DNA of 64,000 nucleotides from Geoalkalibacter ferrihydriticus DSM 17813 (GTDB lineage Bacteria; Desulfobacterota; Desulfuromonadia; Desulfuromonadales; Geoalkalibacteraceae): the NCBI RefSeq assembly GCF_000820505.1, contig NZ_JWJD01000003.1:216411-280410 (forward strand), read 5' to 3'. The notes under the pieces were generated by a model, which made no database searches, was not told the origin of the DNA, and saw only the letters and a program-made list of their open reading frames with translations. How positions within the stretch are numbered: position 1 is the first letter of the stretch; every line of letters starts with the position of its first letter. The translations under genes were made by a program, and so were the position numbers. This document shows, one piece after another, positions 52,481 to 62,187 of this stretch.

Positions 52481-52499
52481 GTGAATCGGTAAGGGTTCC

Positions 52500-52522
52500 G
52501 CAGCCCCGGCGTCAAGGGCTGC
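52500..52522 (+). other. Hairpin between tssC and hcp
   Basis: GCAGCCC / GGGCTGC form a 7-bp stem with a 9-nt loop 20 bp after the tssC stop. No T run follows. It may stabilise mRNA ends or separate hcp dosage from tssBC; the 142-bp gap is the largest inside the locus. Confidence 0.4.
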
Positions 52523-52622
52523 ATGAACCTTCGCCGCGGAAGAGTAGCACCGAGAGTTTGCAATGTTTTTCAATTCCCGGAGATGGTCTTCGGGACATCA
52601 ACCCAAGGAGGAAGAACAGAAA

Positions 52623-53108
52623 ATGGCAATTCCGGCTTACATGTGGATCAAGGACGATCAGGGTGCGCAGATCGAGGGCCCCATCACCGTGCAGGGACGT
52701 GAGCAAAGTGTCGAAGTGCTTGGTTTCGATCATGAACTGCGCATCCCCACCGACAACGACACGGGCGCTCTCACCGGTACCCGCAAGCACGAGCCTTTTA
52801 AGTTCACCAAGGCTTTCGACAGCTCCTCGCCTTACATGTACAAGGCGTGCAGCAATGGTCAGACTCTCAACGAACTGCTGCTGCGCTGGTACCGCATCGA
52901 TGACACCGGCACCGAGAAAGAGTACTTCCGTCACAAGCTCGAAGGGGTAAAGATCACCTCCATCAAGCCCACTATGCACAACGTCAAGGATCTGGACAAA
53001 GAACGCTATCCTCACCTCGAAGAGGTTTCGGTGCGCTATTCCAAGATCACTTGGACCTACGTCGACGGCAACATCGAGTTCAGCGACTCCTGGACCGAAG
53101 GCCGTTAG
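52623..53108 (+). CDS. hcp: T6SS tube protein Hcp (TssD)
   Basis: A 161-residue Hcp. The family lines are AIPAYMWIKDDQGAQIEG, EVLGFDHELRIP, HEPFKFTKAFDSSSPYMYKACSNGQTL, and the C-terminal EVSVRYSKITWTYVDGN. Hcp hexamers stack into the inner tube and can carry small effectors. AAGGAGG stands 10 nt upstream. A 142-bp gap with a hairpin separates it from tssC. Confidence 0.97.
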   Translation: MAIPAYMWIKDDQGAQIEGPITVQGREQSVEVLGFDHELRIPTDNDTGALTGTRKHEPFKFTKAFDSSSPYMYKACSNGQTLNELLLRWYRIDDTGTEKEYFRHKLEGVKITSIKPTMHNVKDLDKERYPHLEEVSVRYSKITWTYVDGNIEFSDSWTEGR

Positions 53109-53187
53109 TCTTTTTATCTGACATGTTATGCCGGGGTGCACCATGGCACCTCGGCAGTTTTTTCCGCATACGGATTGTTTTATCTCC

Positions 53188-53604
53188 ATGACTCTGGCTT
53201 TGTTCGATATTCTGACCGGCTCACCGCCGGCACAGGGCGTCAATAGCGCACGCGCAACCCTGGACAGTGTACAGCAGCATCTGCACCGGTTGTTCAACGC
53301 CCGGCGTGGTTCGCTGGTACATCTGCCTGATTACGGTCTGCCGGATCTGGGCGCGATTTATGAGAATCTGCCTTATTCGGTGGTCGATCTGGCGCAGCAG
53401 GTTCAGCACCTCATCGAGAGCTTCGAGCCGCGCTTGAGCGCGGTGCAGGTGCGCCAGCTCGGCACGGTGGGGGACGACCGGCGCATTCGTCTGGAGATCA
53501 GCGCCCGCCTTGATAGGCTGGGCGAAGTGGGGTTTCAGACGGTGTTTGAAAGCGCCGGTCTTGCTCAGGTCCGGGGCCGAACCGGTGGAGGCCGCCATGC
53601 GTGA
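53188..53604 (+). CDS. tssE: T6SS baseplate protein TssE (gp25-like)
   Basis: A 138-residue gp25-like protein with the family core RRGSLVHLPDYGLPDLGAIYENLPYS near residues 38-64 and IESFEPRLSAVQV. It joins the baseplate wedge with TssF and TssG. ATG 53188 gives a normal length; an in-frame ATG at 53128 adds a cysteine-rich start with no homology. The Shine-Dalgarno sequence is weak. The 3' end overlaps tssF by 8 bp. Confidence 0.93.
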   Translation: MTLALFDILTGSPPAQGVNSARATLDSVQQHLHRLFNARRGSLVHLPDYGLPDLGAIYENLPYSVVDLAQQVQHLIESFEPRLSAVQVRQLGTVGDDRRIRLEISARLDRLGEVGFQTVFESAGLAQVRGRTGGGRHA

Positions 53605-55330
53605 ATATTACGAAGCGGAGATGCGCCTGTTGCGCGAATCGGCGCGGGATTTCGCCAAGCTTTATCCCGAGCAGGCGGCGATGCTCAATATCGATGAGCT
53701 GCGTGACCGCGATCCCTACGTGGAGCGTCTGCTGGAAGGCATGGCCTACCTTTGCGCTCATGTGCGGCGGCGTCTTGACGACGACGTGCCCGAACTCTGC
53801 GAAGCTCTGCTCAATCAGCTCTGGCCTCATTTCCTGCGGCCCTTTCCCGCGGCCACCATCGTTGAATTTTCGACCCGTCCCGGACAATTGCAACAATCTC
53901 AGACATTGGCGCGCGGCGCCTTGCTGATGAGCGCCCCGGTGGGGACGGACAAGGTCATCTGCCGCTTCCGCACCACCAGCGAGGTGCATTTGCAGCCTCT
54001 GCACCTGAAGCGCGTGCATACCGAGGAAACCGCGCAGGGCGCGACGCTGTTGCGGCTGCACTTTCAACTTGACGCGGGCCTCGAGGCCGAGACCCTGAAT
54101 CTCGAACGCATCAAGTTTTACCTTCATGCCGATGCCGCCCTGTCCCTCAAGCTCTATCATATGCTGGTCGCAGGGATGAGCCGCGCCGAGATCCGCTTTC
54201 CCGATCTGTCTGCCCAGCCCGCACAGAACCTCGGCGCGCAGGAATGTCTGGCGCCTTGTCATCTGGGGGGCGAGGATCTGCTGGTGCCGGGAGTCGGGCG
54301 CAGCTTTCTCGGCTACCATCTGCTGCAGGAATATTTCTGCTTCCGCGAAAAATACCTGTTCGTCGAATTGCGCCAGCTTGGCCGTGTACACTGGCCGCGC
54401 GGTTGTCAGAGCTTTGAAATTCAGCTGACTCTCGACGGTCAGCTGGAGCGCGAAGAGCGCCTGAGCCGCGAGCATCTGCGGCTGCATTGCGCACCAGCGA
54501 TCAACCTGTTTGAGACGGCCGCCGAGCCGGTCCGCCTGACCCATCGACGCAGCGAGTATCGTCTGGTGCCCGACGCCGCTTCTATCGAAGGGGTCGAGCT
54601 TTACAGCCTAGATGAAGTCGTCGGCATCGATGCCGCAAGCGGCACGCGCCGTGCCTACCACCCCCTGCACAGCTTTCGTCACAAGGGTGGAGCGGGGCGT
54701 TTCTATCAATTGGCGCGGCGCGGTCAGGGAGGGGAAAGTCCCGCCCATTCCCTGGCGTTGGGCGGCATCGAGGATTTCAGCAGCGAGACGCTCTCCTGCG
54801 GGATCACCGCCTGCAACGGCGATCTGCCGCGCCGTCATCTGCAGGAGGGGGGCTTGAATCTCGCAACCAGCGACATGCCTTCCTTTCTGCGTTTTGCCAA
54901 TCTGTTGCGTCCCGCCGCGCGGCTGCAGCCGCCCGGCCGTCGGGATTTTCGTCTGACCCTGTTGTCGCACCTGAGTCTCAATCTCGCCTCCCTGGATTCC
55001 CCCGAAGCCTTGCAGCATCTGTTGCGGCTCTACGACTGGAGCGGCCGGGAGCAGAACCAGCGGCGCATTGCGGGCATCTGCGAGCTGCAGGTGCAGGCCC
55101 GCAACCGCATTCGCCATGGGGGCCTGTTGCGCGGGATCGAGGTGCGCATCGGCGTGCGCGAAGATCATTTTCTCAGCCGTGGCGACGCTTACCTGTTCGG
55201 TGAGCTTCTGCACGTGTTCTTCAGCCGGTTTGCCTCGCTCAATGTGTTTGTGGAAACGGTGCTGGTGCTGCAACCCTCGGCTCAGGAGCTGCGATGGCAA
55301 CCGCTGTTCGGCGACAACTCGCCGCTCTGA
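53597..55330 (+). CDS. tssF: T6SS baseplate protein TssF
   Basis: A 577-residue protein. The TssF start EYYEAEMRLLRESARDFAKLYPEQAAML, then DPYVERLLEGMAYLCAHVRRRLDD, LLNQLWPHFLRPFPA and the C-terminal GVREDHFLSRGDAYLFGELLHVFF, are plain. It forms the baseplate wedge with TssG. ATG 53597 follows GTGGAGG and overlaps the tssE stop. The next gene overlaps it by 37 bp. Confidence 0.94.
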   Translation: MREYYEAEMRLLRESARDFAKLYPEQAAMLNIDELRDRDPYVERLLEGMAYLCAHVRRRLDDDVPELCEALLNQLWPHFLRPFPAATIVEFSTRPGQLQQSQTLARGALLMSAPVGTDKVICRFRTTSEVHLQPLHLKRVHTEETAQGATLLRLHFQLDAGLEAETLNLERIKFYLHADAALSLKLYHMLVAGMSRAEIRFPDLSAQPAQNLGAQECLAPCHLGGEDLLVPGVGRSFLGYHLLQEYFCFREKYLFVELRQLGRVHWPRGCQSFEIQLTLDGQLEREERLSREHLRLHCAPAINLFETAAEPVRLTHRRSEYRLVPDAASIEGVELYSLDEVVGIDAASGTRRAYHPLHSFRHKGGAGRFYQLARRGQGGESPAHSLALGGIEDFSSETLSCGITACNGDLPRRHLQEGGLNLATSDMPSFLRFANLLRPAARLQPPGRRDFRLTLLSHLSLNLASLDSPEALQHLLRLYDWSGREQNQRRIAGICELQVQARNRIRHGGLLRGIEVRIGVREDHFLSRGDAYLFGELLHVFFSRFASLNVFVETVLVLQPSAQELRWQPLFGDNSPL

Positions 55331-56262
55331 TCCGCGAGCTGGAGGCCGAGGGTGCGTCGTTTGAATTCTTTCAGGCGGTGCGTCTGTTGGAAGTGGCCTC
55401 CAGCGTGCGCAGCGGCGCAGGCGAATGGCCGCAGGCCGCGGTGCGTCTGCGCGCGGCCCCGGAACTCTCGTTTCCCGCCGCCGATCTGCGCCGCGCCTAT
55501 CTTGACGATGACGGAACGATGGTGCTGGAGGCCAATTTTCTCGGTCTCTACGGCGTCGATGCGCCACTGCCCGCCTATTTCTGGGAAAGCGTGGCGCGTG
55601 ACGAGGAGGATGGGCAATGCCTGCGCGCCTTTCTCGATCTGTTCGGCAGCCGTCTGCATGAACTGCTGTATCTGGCCTGGAAAAAGACCCGCGCCCATCT
55701 GTTCGACGGCAACGGCACCAACCTGCTTGAGGATTATCTGCTCGCGCTGTCCGGCGCGCCCCTGGCTCAACGGCGCGATCTGGCCATGGCTTATGCCGGC
55801 GGATTTGGTCGGCGGGTAAAGGGGGGCGCGGCCCTTGCCGGCATACTGCATGAGCAGTTGCAGGTGCCGGCGCAAGTCGAAGAATTCGTGCCCTGCTGGG
55901 TGGAGGTCGGAGCGGTTTCTTCCCTCGGACGCCAGGGCATGACTCTGGGCGAGGATCTGGTTCTCGGCGAGCGTGTGCTCGATGTCGGCCGCAAGATCAA
56001 TATCCTGCTCGGACCCCTGTCCGAGGCGCGGGCCCTGGAACTTTTCCCCGGGCGAAGCGGGGCTGGGGATTTCAGGGATCTGGTGGATGGCTATCTGGAG
56101 CCGACCCTTGAATATGACGTGATTTTTCTGGTGGAAGCAGAGGTTTCTGAGCGGAGCCTGGGACGCGACCCCATTCATCTCGGCTGGACGAGCTGCCTGG
56201 GGACACCGGTCGGGGATCGGCGCAGGATTCGTCTGGCGGGCAGTGCTTATGGAAGAGGATGA
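55294..56262 (+). CDS. tssG: T6SS baseplate protein TssG
   Basis: A 322-residue protein with FEFFQAVRLLE near residue 23-33, the FLGLYGVDAPLPAYF box near 82-96, and the later LAHRRDLAMAY-like and GEDLVLGERVLD segments. It binds TssF in the wedge. ATG 55294 has AGGAG upstream and lies inside the end of tssF, a common arrangement. Confidence 0.94.
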   Translation: MATAVRRQLAALIRELEAEGASFEFFQAVRLLEVASSVRSGAGEWPQAAVRLRAAPELSFPAADLRRAYLDDDGTMVLEANFLGLYGVDAPLPAYFWESVARDEEDGQCLRAFLDLFGSRLHELLYLAWKKTRAHLFDGNGTNLLEDYLLALSGAPLAQRRDLAMAYAGGFGRRVKGGAALAGILHEQLQVPAQVEEFVPCWVEVGAVSSLGRQGMTLGEDLVLGERVLDVGRKINILLGPLSEARALELFPGRSGAGDFRDLVDGYLEPTLEYDVIFLVEAEVSERSLGRDPIHLGWTSCLGTPVGDRRRIRLAGSAYGRG

Positions 56263-56268
56263 GAATTC

Positions 56269-59025
56269 ATGGACAATCGACAGCTTCGTTCATTGCTTGA
56301 GCGGCTCAACGATCATTGCGTCACTGCTTTGGAAGGTGCGGCAGCCTTTGCCGCAACGCGCGGTCACTCCGAGGTGTGCATCGAGCATCTGTGCGTAAAG
56401 CTTCTGGAACAGGGCGGTGGCGATTTCGACCGTATTCTGCATCATTGCGGCGTCGATCTCGATGCTTTCTGGCAGGCGCTGCTTGCCGCTCTCGCCCGTC
56501 ATCCTGCCGGACCGGCGGGCAAACCGCTGTTCGGCGCCGCTCTGCAGCAATGGCTGGAGCGTGCCTGGCTTGCGGCATCGCTGCACTATCAAGCGCAGCA
56601 GATCCGCTCGACGGCGCTGCTCGATGCCCTGTTGAGTCTGGCGCCGGCGCTACCCGCTGAAACCTTTGCCCTGCTCGACGGGGTTTCGCTGGAGACCCTG
56701 CGCAAGGATTTTGCCCGCATCTGTGCCGGCTCCGCAGAGGAAAAGACGGCTGTTTCCGCACCTGTTGCCGCAAAGGCCACGGGCGCGCCTGGCGCCAAAT
56801 CCGATCCAGGTGGTGCGACGTCGTCCCTTGCGCGCTTCACGGTGGACATCACGGCGCGCGCCGCTGCCGGCGAGATCGACCCGGTGCTGGGACGCAGTCG
56901 CGAAATTCGCTTGATGCTTGACATTCTCGCGCGGCGGCGCAAAAACAACCCCATCGTGGTCGGCGAACCGGGCGTGGGTAAGACAGCGGTGGTGGAGGGG
57001 CTGGCGCTGCGCATCGTTGCCGGCAGCGTTCCCGAAAGTCTGCGCAAGGTGCGCCTGCTGGCGCTGGATCTGGGCCTTCTGCAAGCCGGGGCCGGGGTCA
57101 AAGGCGAATTCGAAAAGCGCCTCAAAAATGTCATCGACGAGGTCAAGGAATCCCCCGATCCTATCATTCTTTTTATCGATGAGGCTCATACCCTCATCGG
57201 CGCGGGCGGCGAAGCGGGCTTGGGCGATGCCGCCAATCTGTTCAAACCTGCTCTGGCGCGCGGCGAGTTGCGCACCATCGCCGCCACCACCTGGAGCGAA
57301 TACAAAAAATATTTCGAGCGCGACGCCGCCCTGGCGCGGCGCTTTCAACTGGTCAAGGTCGACGAGCCCGGTGAGCAAGCGGCCATTGCCATGCTCAGCG
57401 GGCTGCGCGATCTTTACCAGCAGCATCACGGTATCCTCATCACCGACGACGCGGTGGCCGCTGCCGTGCGCCTGTCCATGCGCTACATCACCGGGCGTCA
57501 ATTGCCCGACAAGGCCATCGACCTCATCGATACCGCGGCGGCGCGTCTGTGCATGGCGCAGGCGGCGGTGCCTGCCGAAATCGATGCCGACCGCGAACAT
57601 GCCGCCTATCTGCAAGGGCGTCTCGACGCCCTGGCGACCGAGGAAGCTCAGGGCTTGCAGCGCCAAGCCGGGTTGCTGGCGACTTTGAATGCTGAACTGG
57701 AGGAAACCCAAGCGCGTTTGCAACAAACCGAACGGCAGTGGCTGGCCGAAGGCGATCTGATCCGGCAGGTGCGTCATCAGCGCGAAGCCCTGCCGGGCGA
57801 CGCTGAGGGAAAGACCGCCAAGGTGATCGATCTGCGCCGTGCCGCCGACCAGACTCTGCGGAAACTCAAGGACATGCAGGGTGAGAGTCCCATGCTTCAG
57901 GCCGAAGTCAACGGCGAGGCCATCGCCGCCGTGGTGGCCGACTGGACCGGGGTGCCCGTGGGACGCATGCTGCGCGACGAACTCGGCACTCTGCTGCACC
58001 TGGAAGAAACTCTGGCCGCGCGGGTGGTGGGGCAGGAGGAGGCTCTGGCCGCCATCGGTGAATCCCTGCGTTGCGCCAAGGCCGGCCTGCGACGGCCCGA
58101 GGCGCCTCTCGGCGTGTTTCTGCTGGCCGGACCCAGCGGCGTGGGTAAGACCGAAACCGCGCGCGTTCTCGCCGAACAACTGTTCGGCGGCGAGCGGTTT
58201 CTGATCACCATCAACCTGAGCGAGTACCAGGAGGCGCACACCGTCAGCCAGCTCAAAGGTTCGCCGCCCGGTTACGTCGGTTACGGCGAGGGCGGCATTC
58301 TCACCGAGGCGGTGCGTCAGCGCCCCTATGCCGTGATCCTTCTCGACGAGGTGGAAAAAGCCCATCCCGACGTGATGAATCTCTTCTACCAGGTCTTCGA
58401 TCGCGGATTCATGCGCGACGGCGAAGGGCGCGAGATCGATTTCAAGAACACGGTGATTCTCATGACCACCAACCTCGGCGCCGAGGAGATCACCGCCCTG
58501 CACTGTGCACAAGACGAAGACCTGAGTGCAGAGGAAGAAATCTCCCCACTGGGCATCGCGGCCCTCGACGAGGCCATCCGTCCGACCCTCACGCGGCATT
58601 TTGCGGCGGCGCTGGTGGCGCGCATGCAGGTGGTGCCTTATCGGCCCCTGGCGTCCGAAGCCCTGCAGCGCATCGTCGCTCTCAAGCTCGATGAAACGGC
58701 GCAGCGCCTGCAAGCCGCCCATGGCATCGAGCTGCGCTGTGCCCCCGAGGTGCTGAACTATCTCGGCGAGCGTTGCCGCCAACCGGCCACCGGCGCGCGC
58801 TTCATCAACGCCCTGCTCGAACAGCGCCTGTTGCCCGGCATTGCCCGTAGTCTGCTGGGCTACCTGGCAAACGACGACATGCCCGACATTCTCTCTTTGG
58901 AAATGGATGAGCAGGGGGATTTGGCGTGTGTGTTTGCTGATCGGGTCGCCGAAATTCCGGCTCTTTTTACCTCCGAGGCCGCTGAGTGCGCTGAGGAAAA
59001 TCTTGAGAAAAGCCAATCCCTGTAA
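56269..59025 (+). CDS. tssH: T6SS sheath-recycling ATPase ClpV (TssH)
   Basis: A 918-residue AAA+ disaggregase that takes apart the contracted TssBC sheath. The N-terminal domain (AAAFAATRGHSEVCIEHLCVKLLEQ) is followed by AAA-1 with Walker A GEPGVGKT (about 231-238) and Walker B FIDEAHTLIGAGG, a coiled M region, and AAA-2 with GPSGVGKTE (about 621) and Walker B LLDEVEKAHPD. The domain order and length match ClpV rather than ClpB. ATG 56269 follows tssG by 6 bp. A long antisense ORF opposite is an artefact of GC-rich codons. Confidence 0.96.
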   Translation: MDNRQLRSLLERLNDHCVTALEGAAAFAATRGHSEVCIEHLCVKLLEQGGGDFDRILHHCGVDLDAFWQALLAALARHPAGPAGKPLFGAALQQWLERAWLAASLHYQAQQIRSTALLDALLSLAPALPAETFALLDGVSLETLRKDFARICAGSAEEKTAVSAPVAAKATGAPGAKSDPGGATSSLARFTVDITARAAAGEIDPVLGRSREIRLMLDILARRRKNNPIVVGEPGVGKTAVVEGLALRIVAGSVPESLRKVRLLALDLGLLQAGAGVKGEFEKRLKNVIDEVKESPDPIILFIDEAHTLIGAGGEAGLGDAANLFKPALARGELRTIAATTWSEYKKYFERDAALARRFQLVKVDEPGEQAAIAMLSGLRDLYQQHHGILITDDAVAAAVRLSMRYITGRQLPDKAIDLIDTAAARLCMAQAAVPAEIDADREHAAYLQGRLDALATEEAQGLQRQAGLLATLNAELEETQARLQQTERQWLAEGDLIRQVRHQREALPGDAEGKTAKVIDLRRAADQTLRKLKDMQGESPMLQAEVNGEAIAAVVADWTGVPVGRMLRDELGTLLHLEETLAARVVGQEEALAAIGESLRCAKAGLRRPEAPLGVFLLAGPSGVGKTETARVLAEQLFGGERFLITINLSEYQEAHTVSQLKGSPPGYVGYGEGGILTEAVRQRPYAVILLDEVEKAHPDVMNLFYQVFDRGFMRDGEGREIDFKNTVILMTTNLGAEEITALHCAQDEDLSAEEEISPLGIAALDEAIRPTLTRHFAAALVARMQVVPYRPLASEALQRIVALKLDETAQRLQAAHGIELRCAPEVLNYLGERCRQPATGARFINALLEQRLLPGIARSLLGYLANDDMPDILSLEMDEQGDLACVFADRVAEIPALFTSEAAECAEENLEKSQSL

Positions 59026-59092
59026 TTGGATTTTCTTCGCGCGCTCTATGTACTTTGCACTGAAATGAACGTGTTGAAGGAGGGGATCATCC

Positions 59093-61156
59093 ATGTCTCT
59101 GATGTCAGATATTAAAAGTGCCTTGACGCCGTCAGCCAGCGCCAGCCAGTTTTTTTTCCGCGTACAGGGCGTGCCCGACGGCACCCTGGCGGTCAAGGAT
59201 TTTACCGGCAAGAATCACGGGCTGTCGCAGGACTACCGTTTCCAGATCAACCTGATCTCCGCTACGTATCTCTCCGAAGGCCTGCCCGTGGGACGCAAGG
59301 GGGCACTGGATCTGTTCTGGCAGGGGCGCACCCTGGCCGTGCATGGGGTGGTGTGCGAGTTTTCCTATGTGGGCGCTGCAGCCGGCGGGCACACGTATCT
59401 CGCCCAGTTCGCCTCACCCCTTTATCCCCTCAAGCTGACCCGCGACAACCGAGTGTTTCTCAACACCACCGCTCCCCAGATCATTGAGGATGTGCTGCAA
59501 GGCGCGGGCTTTGGGGACTCTGAATATGCCCTGGAGCTTCAAGGCGATTACCCTCTGCGCGAGTTCGTGGTGCAGTACGATGAGAGCGATTGGGATTTTC
59601 TGCTGCGTATCTGTGCCCAGGTCGGGATTTTCTTCCGCTATTCCCAACAGGATGAGGGCGCCTGCGTGACCTTTCACGACCGGGTGGACGATCTGCCCGC
59701 CACGGCGTGCGGCGAACTGCTCTACGAAGTCCACAGCGGTACACGGCGGGGGCGCGAAACGGTTTTTACCCTGCTCGCCAGGGCGCAACTGCTGAGTGCG
59801 GAGGTCGACCTCAAGGATTACAACGATCAGACCCCCGAGGCTTATCTGCGCACCTTTGCCTCCTCCTCGGGCGGCGCGGGGCGCGACTATCGCTACGGCG
59901 AACATTTTCTCGATCTTGACGAAGGGGAAAAACTGGCCCGTCTGCGCCAGCAATTGCTCGACTGGCAGCGTCACTCGCTGGTGGCCGAAACGGACTGCCG
60001 CGCACTGGCCCCGGGAGAAATCCTCTCCATCGTCGGCCATCCCGACGCGACGCAAAACGGCGACTATCTCATTGTCGAAGTCGAGCACCAGGGCGATCAG
60101 CGTGCCGGTTTTGCGTTCGGCGAATCCGCCAAGGGCATGACCTACCGTAACAAATTGCTGCTGATTCGTGCCGGTACACCTTACCGTCCGCCTCTTGCCG
60201 AGGCGCGCCGCATGCACGGACTCTTGTCGGCGCGCATCGAAACGACCGGCGGCGAATATGCCCATCTCGACGAGCAGGGCCGCTATCGTCTGCGTACCGA
60301 CTTTGATCTCGGCGAGGCCGCGCCCGGTGAAGCGAGCCATGGCGTGCGCATGGTGCAGCCTTACGTCGGCAGGGACTACGGTTTTCACTTTCCCCTGCAC
60401 GCCGGCACCGAAGTGGTGATCTCCTGCATCAACGGCGATCTCGACCGGCCGGTGATCCTCGGCGCCCTGCCCAATCCCGATACGCCCACGCCGGTGACCA
60501 GTGCCAACCGCACGCAGAACATCCTGCGCACCTGGGGCGGCAACGAACTGCTCATGGAGGATCGGGCGGGCCGGGAAAAAACCGAACTGTTCACCCGCGA
60601 GCGTAAAAATATCCTGAGCCTCGACGCCGACCGCGACGGTCACCAGGTACGCCTGGCCAGCGAAGAGGGTGAGATGGAACTCTACGCCGCCAAAACCCTG
60701 CTGTTCGAGTCGGGCGATACGCAGAGCGTCGAGGTGGGTAACGACCAGATCGTCACCGTGGAAAACGCCCAGCGCCTCATGACCCGCAACGGCGAAATCG
60801 CTCAGCAGGCGGCCACCGACATCCGCATGAAAGCGGGCGATAACATCCTGTTTCAAACCGAGCGGGAGGATATCGAAATCCGCAGTGGCCGCGATCTGGT
60901 GGCCGAAGTCGGACGCAGTCTGTCCATGGAAGTGCGTGGCGCCGATTTCGACCTGCAGGTCAGCAACGGTAAAATCAGCATCAGCGCGGCGCGCGCCATC
61001 ACCGTCACGGGGCAGGGCGGCGGCGCCATTCGCATCGGTCAGAGCGGCGGCGGCATTGAGATCACACCCGGCGGTGACGTGATCATCAGCGGTGGCAGCG
61101 TGGATGTGAATGCCGGGGCGATCAGCCTCAAGGGCGGCAAGATCGGCAGCAATTGA
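59093..61156 (+). CDS. vgrG: T6SS spike protein VgrG (TssI)
   Basis: A 687-residue spike subunit. The gp44/gp27-like region (FRVQGVPDGTLAVKDFTGKN, then YVVQYDESDWDFLLRICAQVGIFF) covers about residues 10-370, and the gp5-like OB fold and beta-prism follow (RVMVQPYVGRDYGFHFPLHAGTEVVISCINGDLDRPVILGAL). It ends in VDVNAGAISLKGGKIGSN right after the repeated prism, without an effector extension. Toxicity must therefore come from separate cargo genes, which follow. AGGAGGGG precedes the ATG. Confidence 0.96.
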   Translation: MSLMSDIKSALTPSASASQFFFRVQGVPDGTLAVKDFTGKNHGLSQDYRFQINLISATYLSEGLPVGRKGALDLFWQGRTLAVHGVVCEFSYVGAAAGGHTYLAQFASPLYPLKLTRDNRVFLNTTAPQIIEDVLQGAGFGDSEYALELQGDYPLREFVVQYDESDWDFLLRICAQVGIFFRYSQQDEGACVTFHDRVDDLPATACGELLYEVHSGTRRGRETVFTLLARAQLLSAEVDLKDYNDQTPEAYLRTFASSSGGAGRDYRYGEHFLDLDEGEKLARLRQQLLDWQRHSLVAETDCRALAPGEILSIVGHPDATQNGDYLIVEVEHQGDQRAGFAFGESAKGMTYRNKLLLIRAGTPYRPPLAEARRMHGLLSARIETTGGEYAHLDEQGRYRLRTDFDLGEAAPGEASHGVRMVQPYVGRDYGFHFPLHAGTEVVISCINGDLDRPVILGALPNPDTPTPVTSANRTQNILRTWGGNELLMEDRAGREKTELFTRERKNILSLDADRDGHQVRLASEEGEMELYAAKTLLFESGDTQSVEVGNDQIVTVENAQRLMTRNGEIAQQAATDIRMKAGDNILFQTEREDIEIRSGRDLVAEVGRSLSMEVRGADFDLQVSNGKISISAARAITVTGQGGGAIRIGQSGGGIEITPGGDVIISGGSVDVNAGAISLKGGKIGSN

Positions 61157-61182
61157 TTAGGAAAAGGAGGATGGATAGGATC

Positions 61183-61617
61183 ATGTCCCATAATATTTTA
61201 CAATTCAAGGGCAAGAATGAGGCTGTTGCAGGCCGCTGCTTCCTTGCAGGGGTGGCCGCAGAAGAAAAGGGGCAGGCACTTACCCTGCTGCTCGGCGACG
61301 GACGGATCCGCGAGGTCTTCGCCCATTTGAGCGAAGTGCCCGTGCTTAAAAGCGGCGATCGCGTGTTGGTGCAGGAGGTCGCCGAAGGGCTGGTGATCAC
61401 CGGGCGCCTGCGTGCGCCGGAAGAAGGCCCGCGGCCGCTGGTGCGCGATGCCTCCGGGCGCATCGTCCTTGATTCCACCGCCGGGGTGCGTCTGCAGGCC
61501 GGCGAAGCCTGCATCGAGCTGACTCCCGACGGGCGCATCCACGTCGACGGCAAGGAAATCTACAGCATCGCTTCGGGCCGCATGCGCCTGCAAGGCACGA
61601 CGGTGGAGATCAACTGA
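61183..61617 (+). CDS. DUF6484-like T6SS accessory protein
   Basis: A 144-residue protein between vgrG and the PAAR-like gene. The N-terminal half reads as a small beta domain (GRCFLAGVAAEEKGQALTLLLGDGR, LKSGDRVLVQEVAEGLVITGRL). The C-terminal half, IVLDSTAGVRLQAGEACIELTPDGRIHVDGKEIYSIASGRMRLQGTTVEIN, is the VgrG/beta-prism-like tail typical of DUF6484 proteins beside vgrG. A role as spike adaptor or chaperone is inferred. An upstream ATG overlaps the RBS and is unlikely. Confidence 0.7.
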   Translation: MSHNILQFKGKNEAVAGRCFLAGVAAEEKGQALTLLLGDGRIREVFAHLSEVPVLKSGDRVLVQEVAEGLVITGRLRAPEEGPRPLVRDASGRIVLDSTAGVRLQAGEACIELTPDGRIHVDGKEIYSIASGRMRLQGTTVEIN

Positions 61618-61653
61618 TATGCCATGCCGTAATTACGGCCCAGGAGGCAGAGC

Positions 61654-62187
61654 ATGAGCAACGTCCTGTTCAACGGCCGCACCGCCGTGCATGCCGGAAG
61701 CGGCGGCACTCTGACCACCATCGATGTGTGCCGCACCAAGATCGGCAAGAAGATCGTCAATATCGCCTACACCAACATCGCGCGCAGCAGCGATGCCGCG
61801 CAAACGGCCGCCACGGTGTTCATCAACGGCCATCCCGTGTGCCATCAGAAGAGCATCTTCGCCGTGAGCAGCGGCGATGAGCCCGGTGATCGTCTGGGCA
61901 TTGTCTCCAACACCATCAAGGGCAAGGCCGAATTCATCACCGCCTCGTCCAATGTGTTCATTGAGGGCGTGCCGGCTGTGCGCCAGGGGGACATGATGGT
62001 GTCCAACAACGGTAACACTGCGCCCATGCCGCTCATGCAGCCCGGCGCGGCGCCGACCTCGAACCTTGCACTGGGGGATTTCGATGAAGCCGAACAAACC
62101 CGACGCCCGGATCGCGTGGATTACGGCCAATTCGGCGCGCAAACATCGTTGATCAAAGGCGAACCGGAAGGAGAGCAGGGCTCATGA
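61654..62187 (+). CDS. DUF4150 PAAR-like spike tip protein
   Basis: A 177-residue PAAR-like protein of the DUF4150 group. The pattern KIVNIAYTNIARSSDAAQTAATVFINGHPVCHQKSIFAVSSGDEPG, then SNVFIEGVPAVRQGDMMVSNNGN, fits the family; the conserved Cys and His pair (PVCHQKS) would hold metal at the spike tip. A 40-residue tail after the PAAR part is hydrophilic. It should cap VgrG and recruit the next gene product. GGAGG before ATG. Its stop overlaps the effector start by 4 bp. Confidence 0.88.
   Translation: MSNVLFNGRTAVHAGSGGTLTTIDVCRTKIGKKIVNIAYTNIARSSDAAQTAATVFINGHPVCHQKSIFAVSSGDEPGDRLGIVSNTIKGKAEFITASSNVFIEGVPAVRQGDMMVSNNGNTAPMPLMQPGAAPTSNLALGDFDEAEQTRRPDRVDYGQFGAQTSLIKGEPEGEQGS

Noticed and set aside
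56650..59211. 853-residue minus-strand ORF opposite clpV
   Set aside because: It mirrors the codon periodicity of clpV, has no family resemblance and no RBS. Antisense shadow of a GC-rich gene.
59414..60856. 480-residue minus-strand ORF opposite vgrG
   Set aside because: Antisense shadow; the plus-strand VgrG is unambiguous.
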